This document shows, piece by piece, positions 34,310 through 43,808 of a stretch of 64,000 nucleotides of DNA. This DNA is from Rhodobacteraceae bacterium CCMM004 (lineage in GTDB: Bacteria; Pseudomonadota; Alphaproteobacteria; Rhodobacterales; Rhodobacteraceae). The DNA is taken from positions 558,001 to 622,000 of the forward strand of contig RZWH01000002.1 in the NCBI GenBank assembly GCA_004005435.1. Reading direction: 5' to 3'. Positions within the stretch are counted from its first letter, which is position 1. Every line of letters starts with the position of its first letter. Made by a program: the position numbers and the translations under genes. Below the pieces are notes generated by a model that was not told where the DNA came from, did not search any database, and saw only the letters and a list, made by a program, of their open reading frames with translations.

Positions 34310-35569
34310 ATGACCGACGCCGCCGCCCCCGCCCCGCGGCGCCGTCCGCTGGCGCTGCGCCACCCTTCGGCGGTGGTGTTCCTGGCGCTCCTGGCGCTCT
34401 TCACCGTCGGCGTCACGCTGTTGGCCGAAGGGATGGGGACCGGCGCGATCTCGACCAGCTTCGTCAAGACCCTGGGTAAGACGCTGTGCCTGTGCCTGGT
34501 CGCCCTGGCGATGGACCTGGTGTGGGGCTATTGCGGCATCCTGAGCCTCGGCCACATGGCGTTCTTCGGCATCGGCGGCTACGCCATCGGCATGTGGCTG
34601 ATGTATGCGCGGACCGAGATCATCGTGGTCCAGAGCCTCGCGGCGCAGCCCCTGCCGCCGACCCCGGACGAGATCGCGGACGGGATCGCGGGACAGATCT
34701 TCGGCGTCGTCGGCGCGTCCGAGTTCCCGCCGATCTGGGCCTTTGCCCATTCCCTGCCGCTGCAACTGGCGGCGGTGGTGCTGGTGCCGGGGCTGTTGGC
34801 GCTGGTCTTTGGCTGGCTGGCGTTCCGCAGCCGGGTCACCGGGGTCTATCTGTCGATCCTCACCCAGGCGATGACGCTGGCGCTGGCGCTCTACCTCTTT
34901 CAGAACGACAGCGGGCTCCGGGGCAACAACGGTCTGTCGGGGCTGCAAAACCTGCCCGGTCTCGACCACGTGCCCCAGGCGACGGTGTCGTTGTGGTTCT
35001 TCTGGGCCTCGGCGGCGGCGCTGGCGCTGGGGTATCTTCTGTGCCTGCGGGTGGTGTCGGGCAAGTTCGGCTCGGTGATCCGGGCGATCCGCGACGACGA
35101 GGCGCGGGTGCGGTTTCTGGGCTATCCGGTCGAGACCTACAAGCTGGTCGTCTTCACCCTCACGGCGGTGATCGCGGGCATCGCCGGGGCGCTCTACTAT
35201 CCCCAGGCGGGCATCGTGAACCCGGCCGAAATCGCGCCCATCGCCTCGATCTACCTCGCCGTCTGGGTCGCCATCGGCGGGCGCGGGCGGCTCTACGGCG
35301 CGGTGATCGGCGCGGCCGCGGTGTCGCTGTTGTCCACCTGGTTCACCGGCGGGCAGGCGCCGGACCTGCACCTGTTCGGCGTCACCCTGCGCTGGGTCGA
35401 CTGGTGGACGGTGCTCTTGGGGCTGTCCTTTGTCGCGGTGACGCTCCTCGCGCCCAAGGGTCTGGGCGGCCTCGTCGACCTGATCGCGGCGCGGCGGCCG
35501 CCCGAGCGCCACGGCGCGGACCTGGGCCCCGACCAGGGCGCCCTGCGCGAGCGCGAGGCGGACCGGTGA
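34310..35569 (+). CDS. urtC: Urea ABC transporter permease UrtC
   Basis: 419-residue second channel subunit (LivM type) with about ten membrane helices. Typical segments are MDLVWGYCGILSLGHMAFFGIGGYAIGMWLMY and IRAIRDDEARVRFLGYPVETYKLVVF. A large loop after the third helix is normal for UrtC. Its TGA overlaps the GTG start of urtD. Confidence 0.95.
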   Translation: MTDAAAPAPRRRPLALRHPSAVVFLALLALFTVGVTLLAEGMGTGAISTSFVKTLGKTLCLCLVALAMDLVWGYCGILSLGHMAFFGIGGYAIGMWLMYARTEIIVVQSLAAQPLPPTPDEIADGIAGQIFGVVGASEFPPIWAFAHSLPLQLAAVVLVPGLLALVFGWLAFRSRVTGVYLSILTQAMTLALALYLFQNDSGLRGNNGLSGLQNLPGLDHVPQATVSLWFFWASAAALALGYLLCLRVVSGKFGSVIRAIRDDEARVRFLGYPVETYKLVVFTLTAVIAGIAGALYYPQAGIVNPAEIAPIASIYLAVWVAIGGRGRLYGAVIGAAAVSLLSTWFTGGQAPDLHLFGVTLRWVDWWTVLLGLSFVAVTLLAPKGLGGLVDLIAARRPPERHGADLGPDQGALREREADR

Positions 35570-36306
35570 GCGCGCTGTTGGAAGTCTCGGGCGTCAGCGT
35601 CAGCTTCGACGGGTTCCGTGCCATCGACAACCTGACCTTCGCCATCGGCGCCGCCGAGCTGCGGGCGGTGATCGGGCCCAACGGGGCGGGCAAGACCACG
35701 TTCATGGACATCGTCACGGGCAAGACGCGGCCGGACCGCGGCCGCGTCGTCTGGGGCGAGACATCGCGCGACCTGACCGCCCTGTCGGAGAGCCGGATCG
35801 CGCAACTGGGCATCGGCCGCAAGTTCCAGCGCCCCACCGTGTTCGAGGATCAGAGCGTCGCCGACAATCTCATGCTGGCGCTGAAGAAGGACCGCGGACC
35901 GCTGGCGGTGCTGGCGTTCCGCCCCTCGGCCGCCGACCGGGCGCGCATCGCCGACCTCGCCGATGAGATCGGCCTGGCGGGGGCGCTGGACCGCAAGGCG
36001 GGCGAGCTGAGCCACGGGCAGAAGCAGTGGCTGGAAATCGGGATGCTGCTGGCGCAGGACCCGCGGCTTTTGCTGGTGGACGAGCCGGCGGCGGGCATGA
36101 CCCCGGCCGAGCGGGCGCACACCGCCGACCTGTTGATCGAGGCGGCCAGGACGCGGGCGGTGGTGGTGGTCGAGCACGACATGGAATTCGTGCGGCGCCT
36201 CGGCTGCCGGGTGACCGTGCTGCACGAGGGGTCGGTGCTGGCCGAGGGCTCCATCGACCGCGTGACGTCGGACGCACGGGTGATCGAGGTGTATCTTGGA
36301 CGCTGA
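35566..36306 (+). CDS. urtD: Urea ABC transporter ATPase UrtD
   Basis: 246-residue ATPase of the LivG type. Walker A GPNGAGKTT, Walker B LLLVDEPAAGMT, and the signature ELSHGQKQWLEIGMLL, in which LSHGQ replaces LSGGQ as usual for UrtD. The GTG start gives a four-base overlap with urtC. It forms a heterodimer with UrtE to energise urea import. Confidence 0.95.
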   Translation: MSALLEVSGVSVSFDGFRAIDNLTFAIGAAELRAVIGPNGAGKTTFMDIVTGKTRPDRGRVVWGETSRDLTALSESRIAQLGIGRKFQRPTVFEDQSVADNLMLALKKDRGPLAVLAFRPSAADRARIADLADEIGLAGALDRKAGELSHGQKQWLEIGMLLAQDPRLLLVDEPAAGMTPAERAHTADLLIEAARTRAVVVVEHDMEFVRRLGCRVTVLHEGSVLAEGSIDRVTSDARVIEVYLGR

Positions 36307-37003
36307 GGCTCTGCGCATCGAGGGGCTGACGCTGCACTATGGCGGCAGTCAGATCCTGCACGGCATCGACCTCGTCGCCCGGCGGGGCGAAGTCACCTGC
36401 GTGATGGGCACCAACGGGGTGGGCAAGACCAGCCTTCTCAAGGCCATCGCCGGGGCGCATCCCCGCTCGGGCGGGCGGTATCGTCTCTGCGGGGACGAGA
36501 TCGGGCGGCTGGGCGCCCACGGTCTGGCGCGGCGCGGGGTCGCCTACGTCCCCCAGGGGCGCGAGATCTTTCCCTTTCTCACCGTCCGCGAGAACCTGGA
36601 GACCGGGTTTGCCTGTCTGCCGCGGGGCGCGCGCCGGGTGCCCGACGAGATCTTCGATCTGTTCCCGGTCCTGCACCGGTTCCTGGGCCGCCGCGGCGGC
36701 GATCTGTCCGGCGGCCAGCAGCAGCAGTTGGCCATCGCCCGGGCGCTGGTGACGCGGCCGCGGCTCCTGCTCCTCGACGAGCCGACGGAGGGCATCCAGC
36801 CCAACGTCATCCAGGAGATCGGCGCGGTGATCGCCACGCTCCGGCGTGGCGGCGAGATGGCCATCGTGCTGGTGGAGCAGTATTTCGACTTTGCCCACAG
36901 CCTCGGCGACCGGTTCGTGGTGCTGGAGCGCGGCGCGATCAAGCTGCGGGGCGATGCCGCCTCGATCTCCCGCGCGGATCTCATCGCCGCCGTGTCGGTC
37001 TGA
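36296..37003 (+). CDS. urtE: Urea ABC transporter ATPase UrtE
   Basis: 235-residue ATPase of the LivF type. Walker A GTNGVGKTS, signature LSGGQQQQLAIARAL, Walker B LLLLDEPTEGIQPNVI; GIQPNVIQEIG is a UrtE feature. The only sensible start is TTG at 36296, inside the end of urtD (11-base overlap); no ATG or GTG fits the conserved N-terminus LTLHYGGSQILHGI. It closes the urt operon. Confidence 0.93.
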   Translation: MDAEALRIEGLTLHYGGSQILHGIDLVARRGEVTCVMGTNGVGKTSLLKAIAGAHPRSGGRYRLCGDEIGRLGAHGLARRGVAYVPQGREIFPFLTVRENLETGFACLPRGARRVPDEIFDLFPVLHRFLGRRGGDLSGGQQQQLAIARALVTRPRLLLLDEPTEGIQPNVIQEIGAVIATLRRGGEMAIVLVEQYFDFAHSLGDRFVVLERGAIKLRGDAASISRADLIAAVSV

Positions 37004-37569
37004 GGCGCGGCCGATTCGGGCGGCTGGATAATACCATAGGCATACCTTTCCAAAGGGCCAGAAGCCGCGGGCGGTCCGGCCGAACCGCATCCGGCGGACC
37101 CAACGAGAGGGCACCCCCGCACCCGGCACAGGAAACGCCGCGCCGATCCGTCGGGGCGGGGCCGGCATCGCCGCGCCAGCGGGCGACGAGGGCGCATCGG
37201 CGTCGCGGGCCACCCGACGCGGGGTGGAGCCCTTGCCCGCTCGGACCAGGGGTCTCCCGGAGGGACCCGCACCCCCATGTGCCGCGCGCGCAGGGCGGCG
37301 GCGCAGCGTGAGCGGGTGCGGAACGCCGCCCCGCGGGTACCGCGCGGGACCGCCCGGCGGGCCGCCGGGCGCAGCGGACGGACCGGGCGGGCGCAGCGGT
37401 TCCGACGCCGCCGACAGGGGGCTTCGCCAGGCCGGACCGTTTTGCCATGGACAAATGGTATTACTTGGGTATCGTCCCTGGGATGGAGGAGACGGCCTGC
37501 ACGCGACACCGTCCGACCGAGAGACGGGCGCTGCGGGAACCGGATCGCACACACCGAAGGGAGACCCCC
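37004..37569. other. Gap before the sugar ABC operon with inverted ATGGTATTA motifs
   Basis: No convincing gene in 566 bases. TAATACCAT (37029-37037) and its reverse complement ATGGTATTA (37455-37463) lie at the two ends in AT-rich pockets; the second extends to AAATGGTATTACTTGG, with a GT-ATT-AC core like GntR/FadR operators. CCTTTCCAAAGG (37045-37056 region) is another small dyad. The middle is GC-rich and repetitive. A promoter region with operators for the sugar transporter is the best reading. Confidence 0.4.
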
Positions 37570-38826
37570 ATGACCAAGACCATGCTGAAGGGCGCGTTGC
37601 TGACCACGACGCTGATGGCCGCCTCCGCAGCCGCCGCCCAGGACGCCAGCCTAATCATCGAGAGCTGGCGCAACGACGACCTGTCGATCTGGCAGGACAA
37701 GATCATTCCGGCCTTCGAGGCCGCGCATCCGGGCATCACCGTCCGGTTCACGCCGTCGGCCCCGGCAGAATACAACGCCGTCCTGAACTCCAAGCTCGAC
37801 GCCGGATCGGCGGGCGATCTGATCACCTGCCGCCCCTTCGACGCCTCCCTGGCGCTCTACGACGCCGGGCACCTGGCCGACCTCAGCGATCTCGACGGCA
37901 TGGAGAACTTCTCGGACGTGGCCAGATCCGGGTGGAGCACCGACGACGGCAGCGCCACCTACTGCGTGCCCATGGCCAGCGTGATCCACGGCTTCATCTA
38001 CAACAAGGAGGCGTTCGAGGAGGTGGGCGTCGAGGTGCCCCAGACCGAGGACGAGTTCTTTGCCGTGCTGGACGCGTTCAAGGAGGACGGCACCTACATC
38101 CCGATGGCGATGGGCACCAACGACCAGTGGGAAGCCGCCACCATGGGCTATAACAACATCGGCCCGAATTACTGGAAGGGCGAGGAGGGCCGCACCGCCC
38201 TGATCGCCGGAGAGCAGAAGCTGACCGACGAGGGTTGGGTCGCGCCGTTCCGGCAGTTGGCCAAGTGGGGCGACTATCTGGGCGACGGTTATGAGGCGCA
38301 GACCTATCCCGACAGCCAGAACATCTTTACCCTCGGGCGGGCGGCGATCTATCCCGCCGGATCGTGGGAGATCTCGGGCTTCAACGCCCAGGCCGATTTC
38401 GAGATGGGGGCGTTTCCGCCGCCGGTGCCCGCCGCGGGCGACACCTGCTATATCTCCGACCACACCGACATCGGCATCGGCATGAACGCCGCGACCGACC
38501 ACCCCGAGGCGGCCAGGACCTTCCTCACCTGGGTGGCGTCGACCGAGTTCGCCGAGATCTTCGCCAACGAGTTGCCGGGGTTCTTCCCCCTCTCGAATGC
38601 CGCGGTGTCGCTGGCCGATCCGCTGGCGCAGGAGTTCATCTCGTGGCGCGAAGCGTGCGAGAGCACCATCCGCTCGACCTATCAGATCCTGTCGCGGGGC
38701 ACGCCGAACCTGGAGAACGAGACCTGGAACGCCTCGGTCGCGGTGATCAAGGGCGACGAGACGCCCGAGGAGGCGGCCCAGCGGCTTCAGGACGGTCTGG
38801 CCTCCTGGTACGACAAGCAGATGTGA
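37570..38826 (+). CDS. Carbohydrate ABC transporter substrate-binding protein (family 1)
   Basis: 418-residue periplasmic protein with signal peptide MTKTMLKGALLTTTLMAASAAAAQ. The mature part starts LIIESWRNDDLSIWQDKIIPAFEAAHPGITV, the family 1 (MalE/UgpB-like) pattern. Later, YNKEAFEEVGVEVPQTEDEF and GRAAIYPAGSWEI are typical. It begins a CUT1-type importer operon; the ligand is probably a sugar, sugar acid or polyol, but it cannot be specified. Confidence 0.92.
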   Translation: MTKTMLKGALLTTTLMAASAAAAQDASLIIESWRNDDLSIWQDKIIPAFEAAHPGITVRFTPSAPAEYNAVLNSKLDAGSAGDLITCRPFDASLALYDAGHLADLSDLDGMENFSDVARSGWSTDDGSATYCVPMASVIHGFIYNKEAFEEVGVEVPQTEDEFFAVLDAFKEDGTYIPMAMGTNDQWEAATMGYNNIGPNYWKGEEGRTALIAGEQKLTDEGWVAPFRQLAKWGDYLGDGYEAQTYPDSQNIFTLGRAAIYPAGSWEISGFNAQADFEMGAFPPPVPAAGDTCYISDHTDIGIGMNAATDHPEAARTFLTWVASTEFAEIFANELPGFFPLSNAAVSLADPLAQEFISWREACESTIRSTYQILSRGTPNLENETWNASVAVIKGDETPEEAAQRLQDGLASWYDKQM

Positions 38827-38974
38827 GCCCGAGCGGGCGGGCCGGGCGCGCGACGCCGGGCCCGCCCCCGTCCCCACCGGCGGCGGCGCCCCTGCGCCGC
38901 ACGCCCATCGAGGGATCGCCGCCCATGACCCGGCCACCCAGCCCTGCCGCCTCGCCGCCCACCGGGGCCGCCTG

Positions 38975-39892
38975 ATGGCCCGGCGCCGCCCGGTCCGCTG
39001 GCACATCGCCGTGTTCCTGGCGCCTGCGGTGCTGGTCTACACGGCGGTGATGATCTACCCGCTCTTCAACACCCTGCGCCTGTCGTTTTACTCCGAGATC
39101 GGGCGGGAGCGGGTGTTCGTGGGGATGCAGAACTTTGCCACCCTCTTTGGCGACGCCATCTGGTCGGACCAGTTCTGGAACGCGCTCGCCAACAACTTCT
39201 GGTTCTTTCTCATCCACATGGCGGTGCAGAACCCGATCGGCATCGCGCTCGCGGCGCTGCTGTCGTCGCCGCGGCTGCGCTTTGCCGCGCTCTATCGCTC
39301 AGCGATCTTCGTGCCGACGATCCTGAGTTTCGTCATCGTCGGCTTTGCCTGGAAGCTGATCCTGTCGCCGATCTGGGGCATCGCGCCGGGGATGCTGGAG
39401 GCCGTGGGGCTCAAGTTCCTCTACGCCCCCTGGCTGGGCAAGGAGGAGTATGCGCTGACCACGCTCGCGCTGGTGTCGGTGTGGCAGTTCGTGGGCATCC
39501 CGATGATGCTGATCTACGCCGCGCTGCTGTCGATCCCCGACGAGATCCTGGAGGCCGGCGCCTGCGACGGCATCACCGGCTGGGCGGCGTTCTGGAAGAT
39601 CAAGCTGCCCCTGATCCTGCCGTCGATCGGGATCATCTCGATCCTGACCTTCGTGGGCAACTTCAACGCCTTCGACCTGATCTATGCGGCGCAAGGAGCG
39701 CTGGCGGGGCCGGATTTCTCGACCGACATCCTGGGCACGTTCCTCTACCGCACCTTTTTCGGCTTTCAGTTGCAACTGGGCGATCCGCACATGGGCGCCG
39801 CCATCGCCAGCGCCATGTTCGCGATCATCCTGATCGGCGTCTGCGTCTACCTCTTTGGCATCCAGCGCCGGCTGCGCACCTATCAGTTCTAA
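38975..39892 (+). CDS. Carbohydrate ABC transporter permease (UgpA/MalF type)
   Basis: 305-residue membrane protein with six predicted helices. The EAA loop reads EAGACDGITGWAAFWKIKLPLILPS, the coupling motif to the ATPase. It follows the binding-protein gene by 148 bases and precedes the partner permease by 10. It forms the channel with the product of the gene at 39903. Confidence 0.93.
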   Translation: MARRRPVRWHIAVFLAPAVLVYTAVMIYPLFNTLRLSFYSEIGRERVFVGMQNFATLFGDAIWSDQFWNALANNFWFFLIHMAVQNPIGIALAALLSSPRLRFAALYRSAIFVPTILSFVIVGFAWKLILSPIWGIAPGMLEAVGLKFLYAPWLGKEEYALTTLALVSVWQFVGIPMMLIYAALLSIPDEILEAGACDGITGWAAFWKIKLPLILPSIGIISILTFVGNFNAFDLIYAAQGALAGPDFSTDILGTFLYRTFFGFQLQLGDPHMGAAIASAMFAIILIGVCVYLFGIQRRLRTYQF

Positions 39893-39902
39893 AGGCAGGA
39901 CC

Positions 39903-40742
39903 ATGGCCACCGCCCGCGACAGCACCCGGACCGCCATCGCCGCCCATGCGGTGCTGATCCTCTACACGCTGATCGCGCTGTTTCCGGTGTTCGTCATCGT
40001 CATCAACAGCTTCAAGACCCGGCGCGCGATCTTTCGCGAGCCGCTGGCCCTGCCCGACGCCGACAGCTTTTCGCTGGTGGGCTACGAGACGGTGCTGCGG
40101 CAGGGCGATTTCTTTCTCTATTTCCAGAACTCGATGATCGTGACGGTGGCGTCGCTGTTCTTCATCCTGCTCTTCGGCGCCATGGCGGCGTTCGCGCTGG
40201 CCGAATACCGGTTCCGGTTCAACACCCTGATGGGGCTCTACCTGGCCCTGGGCATCATGATCCCGATCCGCATCGGCACCGTGGCGATCCTGGAGATGAT
40301 GGTGGGCACGGGGCTGGTCAACACGCTCTGGGCGCTGATCCTGGTCTACACCGCGCAGGGGCTGCCGCTGGCGGTGTTCATCCTCAGCGCCTTCATGAAG
40401 GGGGTCAGCGACGACCTCAAGAACGCGGGCCGCATCGACGGGCTGAGCGAATACAAGATCTTCTTTCGCCTGGTGCTGCCGCTGGTGCGCCCAGCGATGG
40501 CCACGGTGGCGGTGTTCAACATGATCCCGATCTGGAACGATCTGTGGTTCCCGTTGATCCTGGCTCCGGCGGAGGAGACCAAGACCCTAACCCTGGGCAG
40601 CCAGGTGTTCATCGGCCAGTTCGTCACCGACTGGAACGCGGTCCTGTCGGCGCTGTCGCTCGCCATCCTGCCGGTGATGGCACTCTACGTCGTCTTTTCG
40701 CGGCAGTTGATCCGCGGCATCACATCGGGAGCGGTGAAATGA
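39903..40742 (+). CDS. Carbohydrate ABC transporter permease (UgpE/MalG type)
   Basis: 279-residue membrane protein. The EAA loop is KNAGRIDGLSEYKIFFRLVLPLVRPAMATV, and NSFKTRRAIFREPLALP near the N-terminus is a MalG-type segment. An AAAGGCAGGACC ribosome site precedes the ATG. Its stop overlaps the start of the dehydrogenase gene. Confidence 0.93.
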   Translation: MATARDSTRTAIAAHAVLILYTLIALFPVFVIVINSFKTRRAIFREPLALPDADSFSLVGYETVLRQGDFFLYFQNSMIVTVASLFFILLFGAMAAFALAEYRFRFNTLMGLYLALGIMIPIRIGTVAILEMMVGTGLVNTLWALILVYTAQGLPLAVFILSAFMKGVSDDLKNAGRIDGLSEYKIFFRLVLPLVRPAMATVAVFNMIPIWNDLWFPLILAPAEETKTLTLGSQVFIGQFVTDWNAVLSALSLAILPVMALYVVFSRQLIRGITSGAVK

Positions 40743-41767
40743 AGGTTCTGGTCGCGGGTCTGGGCAACATGGGGCTAAGCCACGCGATGGCCCACCATCG
40801 CCACCCCGAGGCCGAGATCGTGGGGTTGGTCAACCGCTCGGAGGTGGACCTGCCCGAGGCGCTGCAAGCCTATCCCATGCACCGCGATTTCCACGACGCG
40901 CTGGAGCGGACGCGCCCCGACCTCGCGGTGATCGCCACCTACACCGACAGCCACGCCGACTATGCCGTCGCGGCGATGGAGGCGGGGGCCCACGTCTTCG
41001 TCGAAAAGCCCCTGGCGAGCAGCGTCGCCGACGCCCAGCGGGTGGTCGACACCGCCCGCCGTCTGAACCGCAAGCTGGTGGTCGGCTATATCCTGCGCCA
41101 CCATCCGAGTTGGCAGCGGCTGATCGCCGAGGCACGCGCCCTCGGCGGACCTTACGTGTTCCGGCTGAACCTCAACCAGCAGTCCGACGGCGCCACCTGG
41201 GAGACTCACAAGCAGCTCATGCAGAGCACCTCGCCCATCGTCGACTGCGGCGTCCACTATGTCGACGTGATGTGCCAGATCACCGACGCCGCGCCGGTCC
41301 GGGTCCACGGCATGGGCCTGCGCCTGAGCGACGAGATCCCCAAAGACATGTACAATTACGGCCAGTTCCAAGTGGTCTTCGCAGACGGATCGGTGGGGTG
41401 GTACGAGGCGGGTTGGGGCCCGATGATGTCGGAGACCGCGTTCTTCGTGAAGGACGTGGTCAGCCCCAAAGGCGCGGTGTCCATCCTCGAAGGCAACACC
41501 GGCGCGTCGGACGACGTCGACGGGCACACCAAGGTCGGCGCGCTCCTGGTCCACCGCCGCGACGGCGACCGCCGGATCGACCTGCCGGACGAGCCTGGGC
41601 ACCAGGACCTGTGCGACGCCGAGCAGGCCCACGTCATCGACGCGATCCTGGGCGACGCGGACCTCGACCGCCACATGACCGACGCGGTGCAGTCCCTGGC
41701 GATCTGTCTGGCCGCCGACCGCAGCATCCGCGAGGGCCGCGTCGTGCCGTTGGGAGAGGCGCCATGA
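40739..41767 (+). CDS. Gfo/Idh/MocA family oxidoreductase
   Basis: 342-residue NAD(P)-dependent dehydrogenase. The Rossmann start MKVLVAGLGNMGLSHAMAH and the EKP motif (residues 89-91, HVFVEKPLAS) define the family; DCGVHYVDVMCQI provides the catalytic Asp/His region. Members oxidise sugars or inositols. Four-base overlaps with both neighbours place it inside the transporter operon, so it probably acts on the imported substrate. Confidence 0.92.
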   Translation: MKVLVAGLGNMGLSHAMAHHRHPEAEIVGLVNRSEVDLPEALQAYPMHRDFHDALERTRPDLAVIATYTDSHADYAVAAMEAGAHVFVEKPLASSVADAQRVVDTARRLNRKLVVGYILRHHPSWQRLIAEARALGGPYVFRLNLNQQSDGATWETHKQLMQSTSPIVDCGVHYVDVMCQITDAAPVRVHGMGLRLSDEIPKDMYNYGQFQVVFADGSVGWYEAGWGPMMSETAFFVKDVVSPKGAVSILEGNTGASDDVDGHTKVGALLVHRRDGDRRIDLPDEPGHQDLCDAEQAHVIDAILGDADLDRHMTDAVQSLAICLAADRSIREGRVVPLGEAP

Positions 41768-42792
41768 CCGCGCTCAGGCTGGAGCATGTCGACAAGTCCT
41801 TTGGCCAGGTCAAGGTGCTGCACGACATCTCGCTGACGGTGGAGGACGGCGAGTTCGTGGTCTTCGTCGGGCCGTCCGGTTGCGGTAAGTCCACGCTGCT
41901 GCGGGTCATCGCCGGGCTGGAGGACGCCACCGCGGGCCGGGTCTCGATCGCCGGCGAGGAGGTCACCCATGTCCCCCCCGCCAAGCGCGGCATCGCCATG
42001 GTGTTCCAGACCTATGCGCTCTACCCGCATCTGAGCGTGCGCGACAACATGGCCCTGGGGCTCAAGCAGGAGGGCGCGCCGCGGGCGACGGTGGAGGCGC
42101 AGGTGGCCAAGGCGAGCCACATGCTGTCCCTCGACGACTATCTCAAACGGCGCCCGGCCGAGCTGTCAGGCGGGCAGCGGCAGAGGGTCGCCATCGGCCG
42201 CGCCATCGTCCGCGACCCCAAGCTGTTTCTCTTCGACGAGCCGCTGTCGAACCTCGACGCGGCGCTCAGGATGAACACCCGGGTCGAGATCGCGGCGCTG
42301 CACCGCACGTTGTCGGCCTCGATGATCTACGTCACCCACGACCAGATCGAGGCGATGACCCTGGCCGACAAGATCGTGGTGCTGCGCGACGGGCGGATCG
42401 AACAGGTGGGGGCGCCCATGGACCTCTACAACGACCCCGCCAACCGCTTCGTCGCCGGGTTCCTGGGCTCGCCCGCGATGAATTTCCTGGAGCGGTCGGT
42501 GGCGGGGCTGCCCGAGGGCGTCACCTTGGGCATCCGGCCCGAATACCTGCGGCCCGCACCCACCGGGCGGATCGGCGGAACCGTGACCCATGTGGAGCGG
42601 CTGGGCAGCGACACCAATCTCCTGGTGGAGACGTCCCAGGGCGAGCGGCTGACCTTGCGGATGTTCGGCCAGGACCAGACGCCGGTGGGCGCCCCGGTGA
42701 CGCTGGACTGGGACGACGCCGATGCGTTCTTCTTCGACGCGACGGGGCGGCGGCTGACCGGCGCCGATCAGCCCTCGGTCCCGGCGGCGTAG
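41764..42792 (+). CDS. Carbohydrate ABC transporter ATPase (UgpC/MsmK type)
   Basis: 342-residue ATPase. Walker A GPSGCGKST (residues 36-44), signature LSGGQRQRVAIGRAI, Walker B LFLFDEPLSNLDAALR, switch His in YVTHDQIEAMTLAD, then a TOBE/OB C-terminal domain (GIRPEYLRP). This is the multi-sugar family ATPase that energises CUT1 importers. It is the last gene of the operon and its 3' end overlaps the convergent glycosyltransferase gene by 25 bases. Confidence 0.94.
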   Translation: MTALRLEHVDKSFGQVKVLHDISLTVEDGEFVVFVGPSGCGKSTLLRVIAGLEDATAGRVSIAGEEVTHVPPAKRGIAMVFQTYALYPHLSVRDNMALGLKQEGAPRATVEAQVAKASHMLSLDDYLKRRPAELSGGQRQRVAIGRAIVRDPKLFLFDEPLSNLDAALRMNTRVEIAALHRTLSASMIYVTHDQIEAMTLADKIVVLRDGRIEQVGAPMDLYNDPANRFVAGFLGSPAMNFLERSVAGLPEGVTLGIRPEYLRPAPTGRIGGTVTHVERLGSDTNLLVETSQGERLTLRMFGQDQTPVGAPVTLDWDDADAFFFDATGRRLTGADQPSVPAA

Positions 42793-43808
42793 AGCCCCAC
42801 CAGCCAGCGCGCGACCTCGGGCGGCGGCGGCGTGCTGTCCCGCGCGAGGACGAGGCGGCCCAAGAGCTTTACCGTCGCGGGATCGCGCAGCATCTCGGCA
42901 AAGGTCCGGCGGTGCCAGTCGCGGCAGGCCTCTTCGGCGGCGGCGACGCCGGGCTGAGCGCGCAGGCGGGCGCGCTCGGCCTCCATCGCCGGGATCGCCC
43001 GAGCGATGGAGCGGTCCTCGGTGCCGTTGAAGTTGCGCTCGACCCAATAGGTCAGATCCACCGCCTTGGCCGTCCGATTGGGCAGGCCGCGGCGGCGCTT
43101 CATCAAGAAGTCCTCGACGGAGCGGAGAGAGTAGTGGTTGAGCTGCACCAGGTCGTGGGCGGGCGGGCGGCCCCAGTCGAGGATGCGCCCCGCGTCGGCG
43201 GCCAGCGCCTGGGGCCACGGTGCCCCCGACCCGTCGACCCACCTGGGCAGCGCGCCCGGCCGCTGCCTGGGCCGATGGATGCCGGGTTTCTGGAACGGAC
43301 CGGCGCGGCGGTAGAGCGTCTTGAAGAACCGCGCGAGCGGCGGGAACGGCGCCGCAGCCGGGATCGCCCGGTCGAACGCCGCGATGGTCGGCGCGGCGGG
43401 CCGCCCCACATGCCCGGCATGACCGAAGAGCCGCCAGGGCAGCACCACGGCGTCCGCCCCCTCCACCGCGGCGATGAGGTCGGCCCAGGTCGCGAGCGGC
43501 GGGCGCAGATTGGGAAACTCGTCGCAGTCGAGATGCGCGATCCAGTCGGCGGCGGCCAGCGCGGGGTGCGCCGCGGCGGCCTTCAGCGCCGCCCATTGCG
43601 GGGTGCGGCCCTCGGGCGCCACGTTGCGCAGATGGGTCAGCGCCCCGGCCTCGGCCAGACGGTCGAGGAGCGCGTCGCTGCCGTCGGCGCAGTCGTTGGA
43701 CCAGACCAGGATGTCGGCGGTCCCCAGCGCCCTGAGATGGGCCACCCATTCCAGCAGATGCGGCCCCTCGTCCCGCATCGCGGTGAGGACGGCGACGCGC
43801 GGGCTCAT
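42768..43808 (-). CDS. Glycosyltransferase family 2/92-like protein
   Basis: 346-residue protein: VAVLTAMRDEGPHLLEWVAHLRALG and WSNDCADGSDALLDRL form the nucleotide-sugar domain, and WIAHLDCDEFPNL gives a D-x-D metal motif. The C-terminal HYSLRSVEDFLMKRRRGL and YWVERNFNGTEDRSI match the pattern of GT2/GT92-like Rhodobacteraceae proteins, as in the paralogue at 44692. ATG at 43808 overlaps the upstream gene's stop (ATGA). No signal or membrane helix; cytoplasmic, acceptor unknown. Confidence 0.8.
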   Translation of the reverse strand: MSPRVAVLTAMRDEGPHLLEWVAHLRALGTADILVWSNDCADGSDALLDRLAEAGALTHLRNVAPEGRTPQWAALKAAAAHPALAAADWIAHLDCDEFPNLRPPLATWADLIAAVEGADAVVLPWRLFGHAGHVGRPAAPTIAAFDRAIPAAAPFPPLARFFKTLYRRAGPFQKPGIHRPRQRPGALPRWVDGSGAPWPQALAADAGRILDWGRPPAHDLVQLNHYSLRSVEDFLMKRRRGLPNRTAKAVDLTYWVERNFNGTEDRSIARAIPAMEAERARLRAQPGVAAAEEACRDWHRRTFAEMLRDPATVKLLGRLVLARDSTPPPPEVARWLVGLYAAGTEG

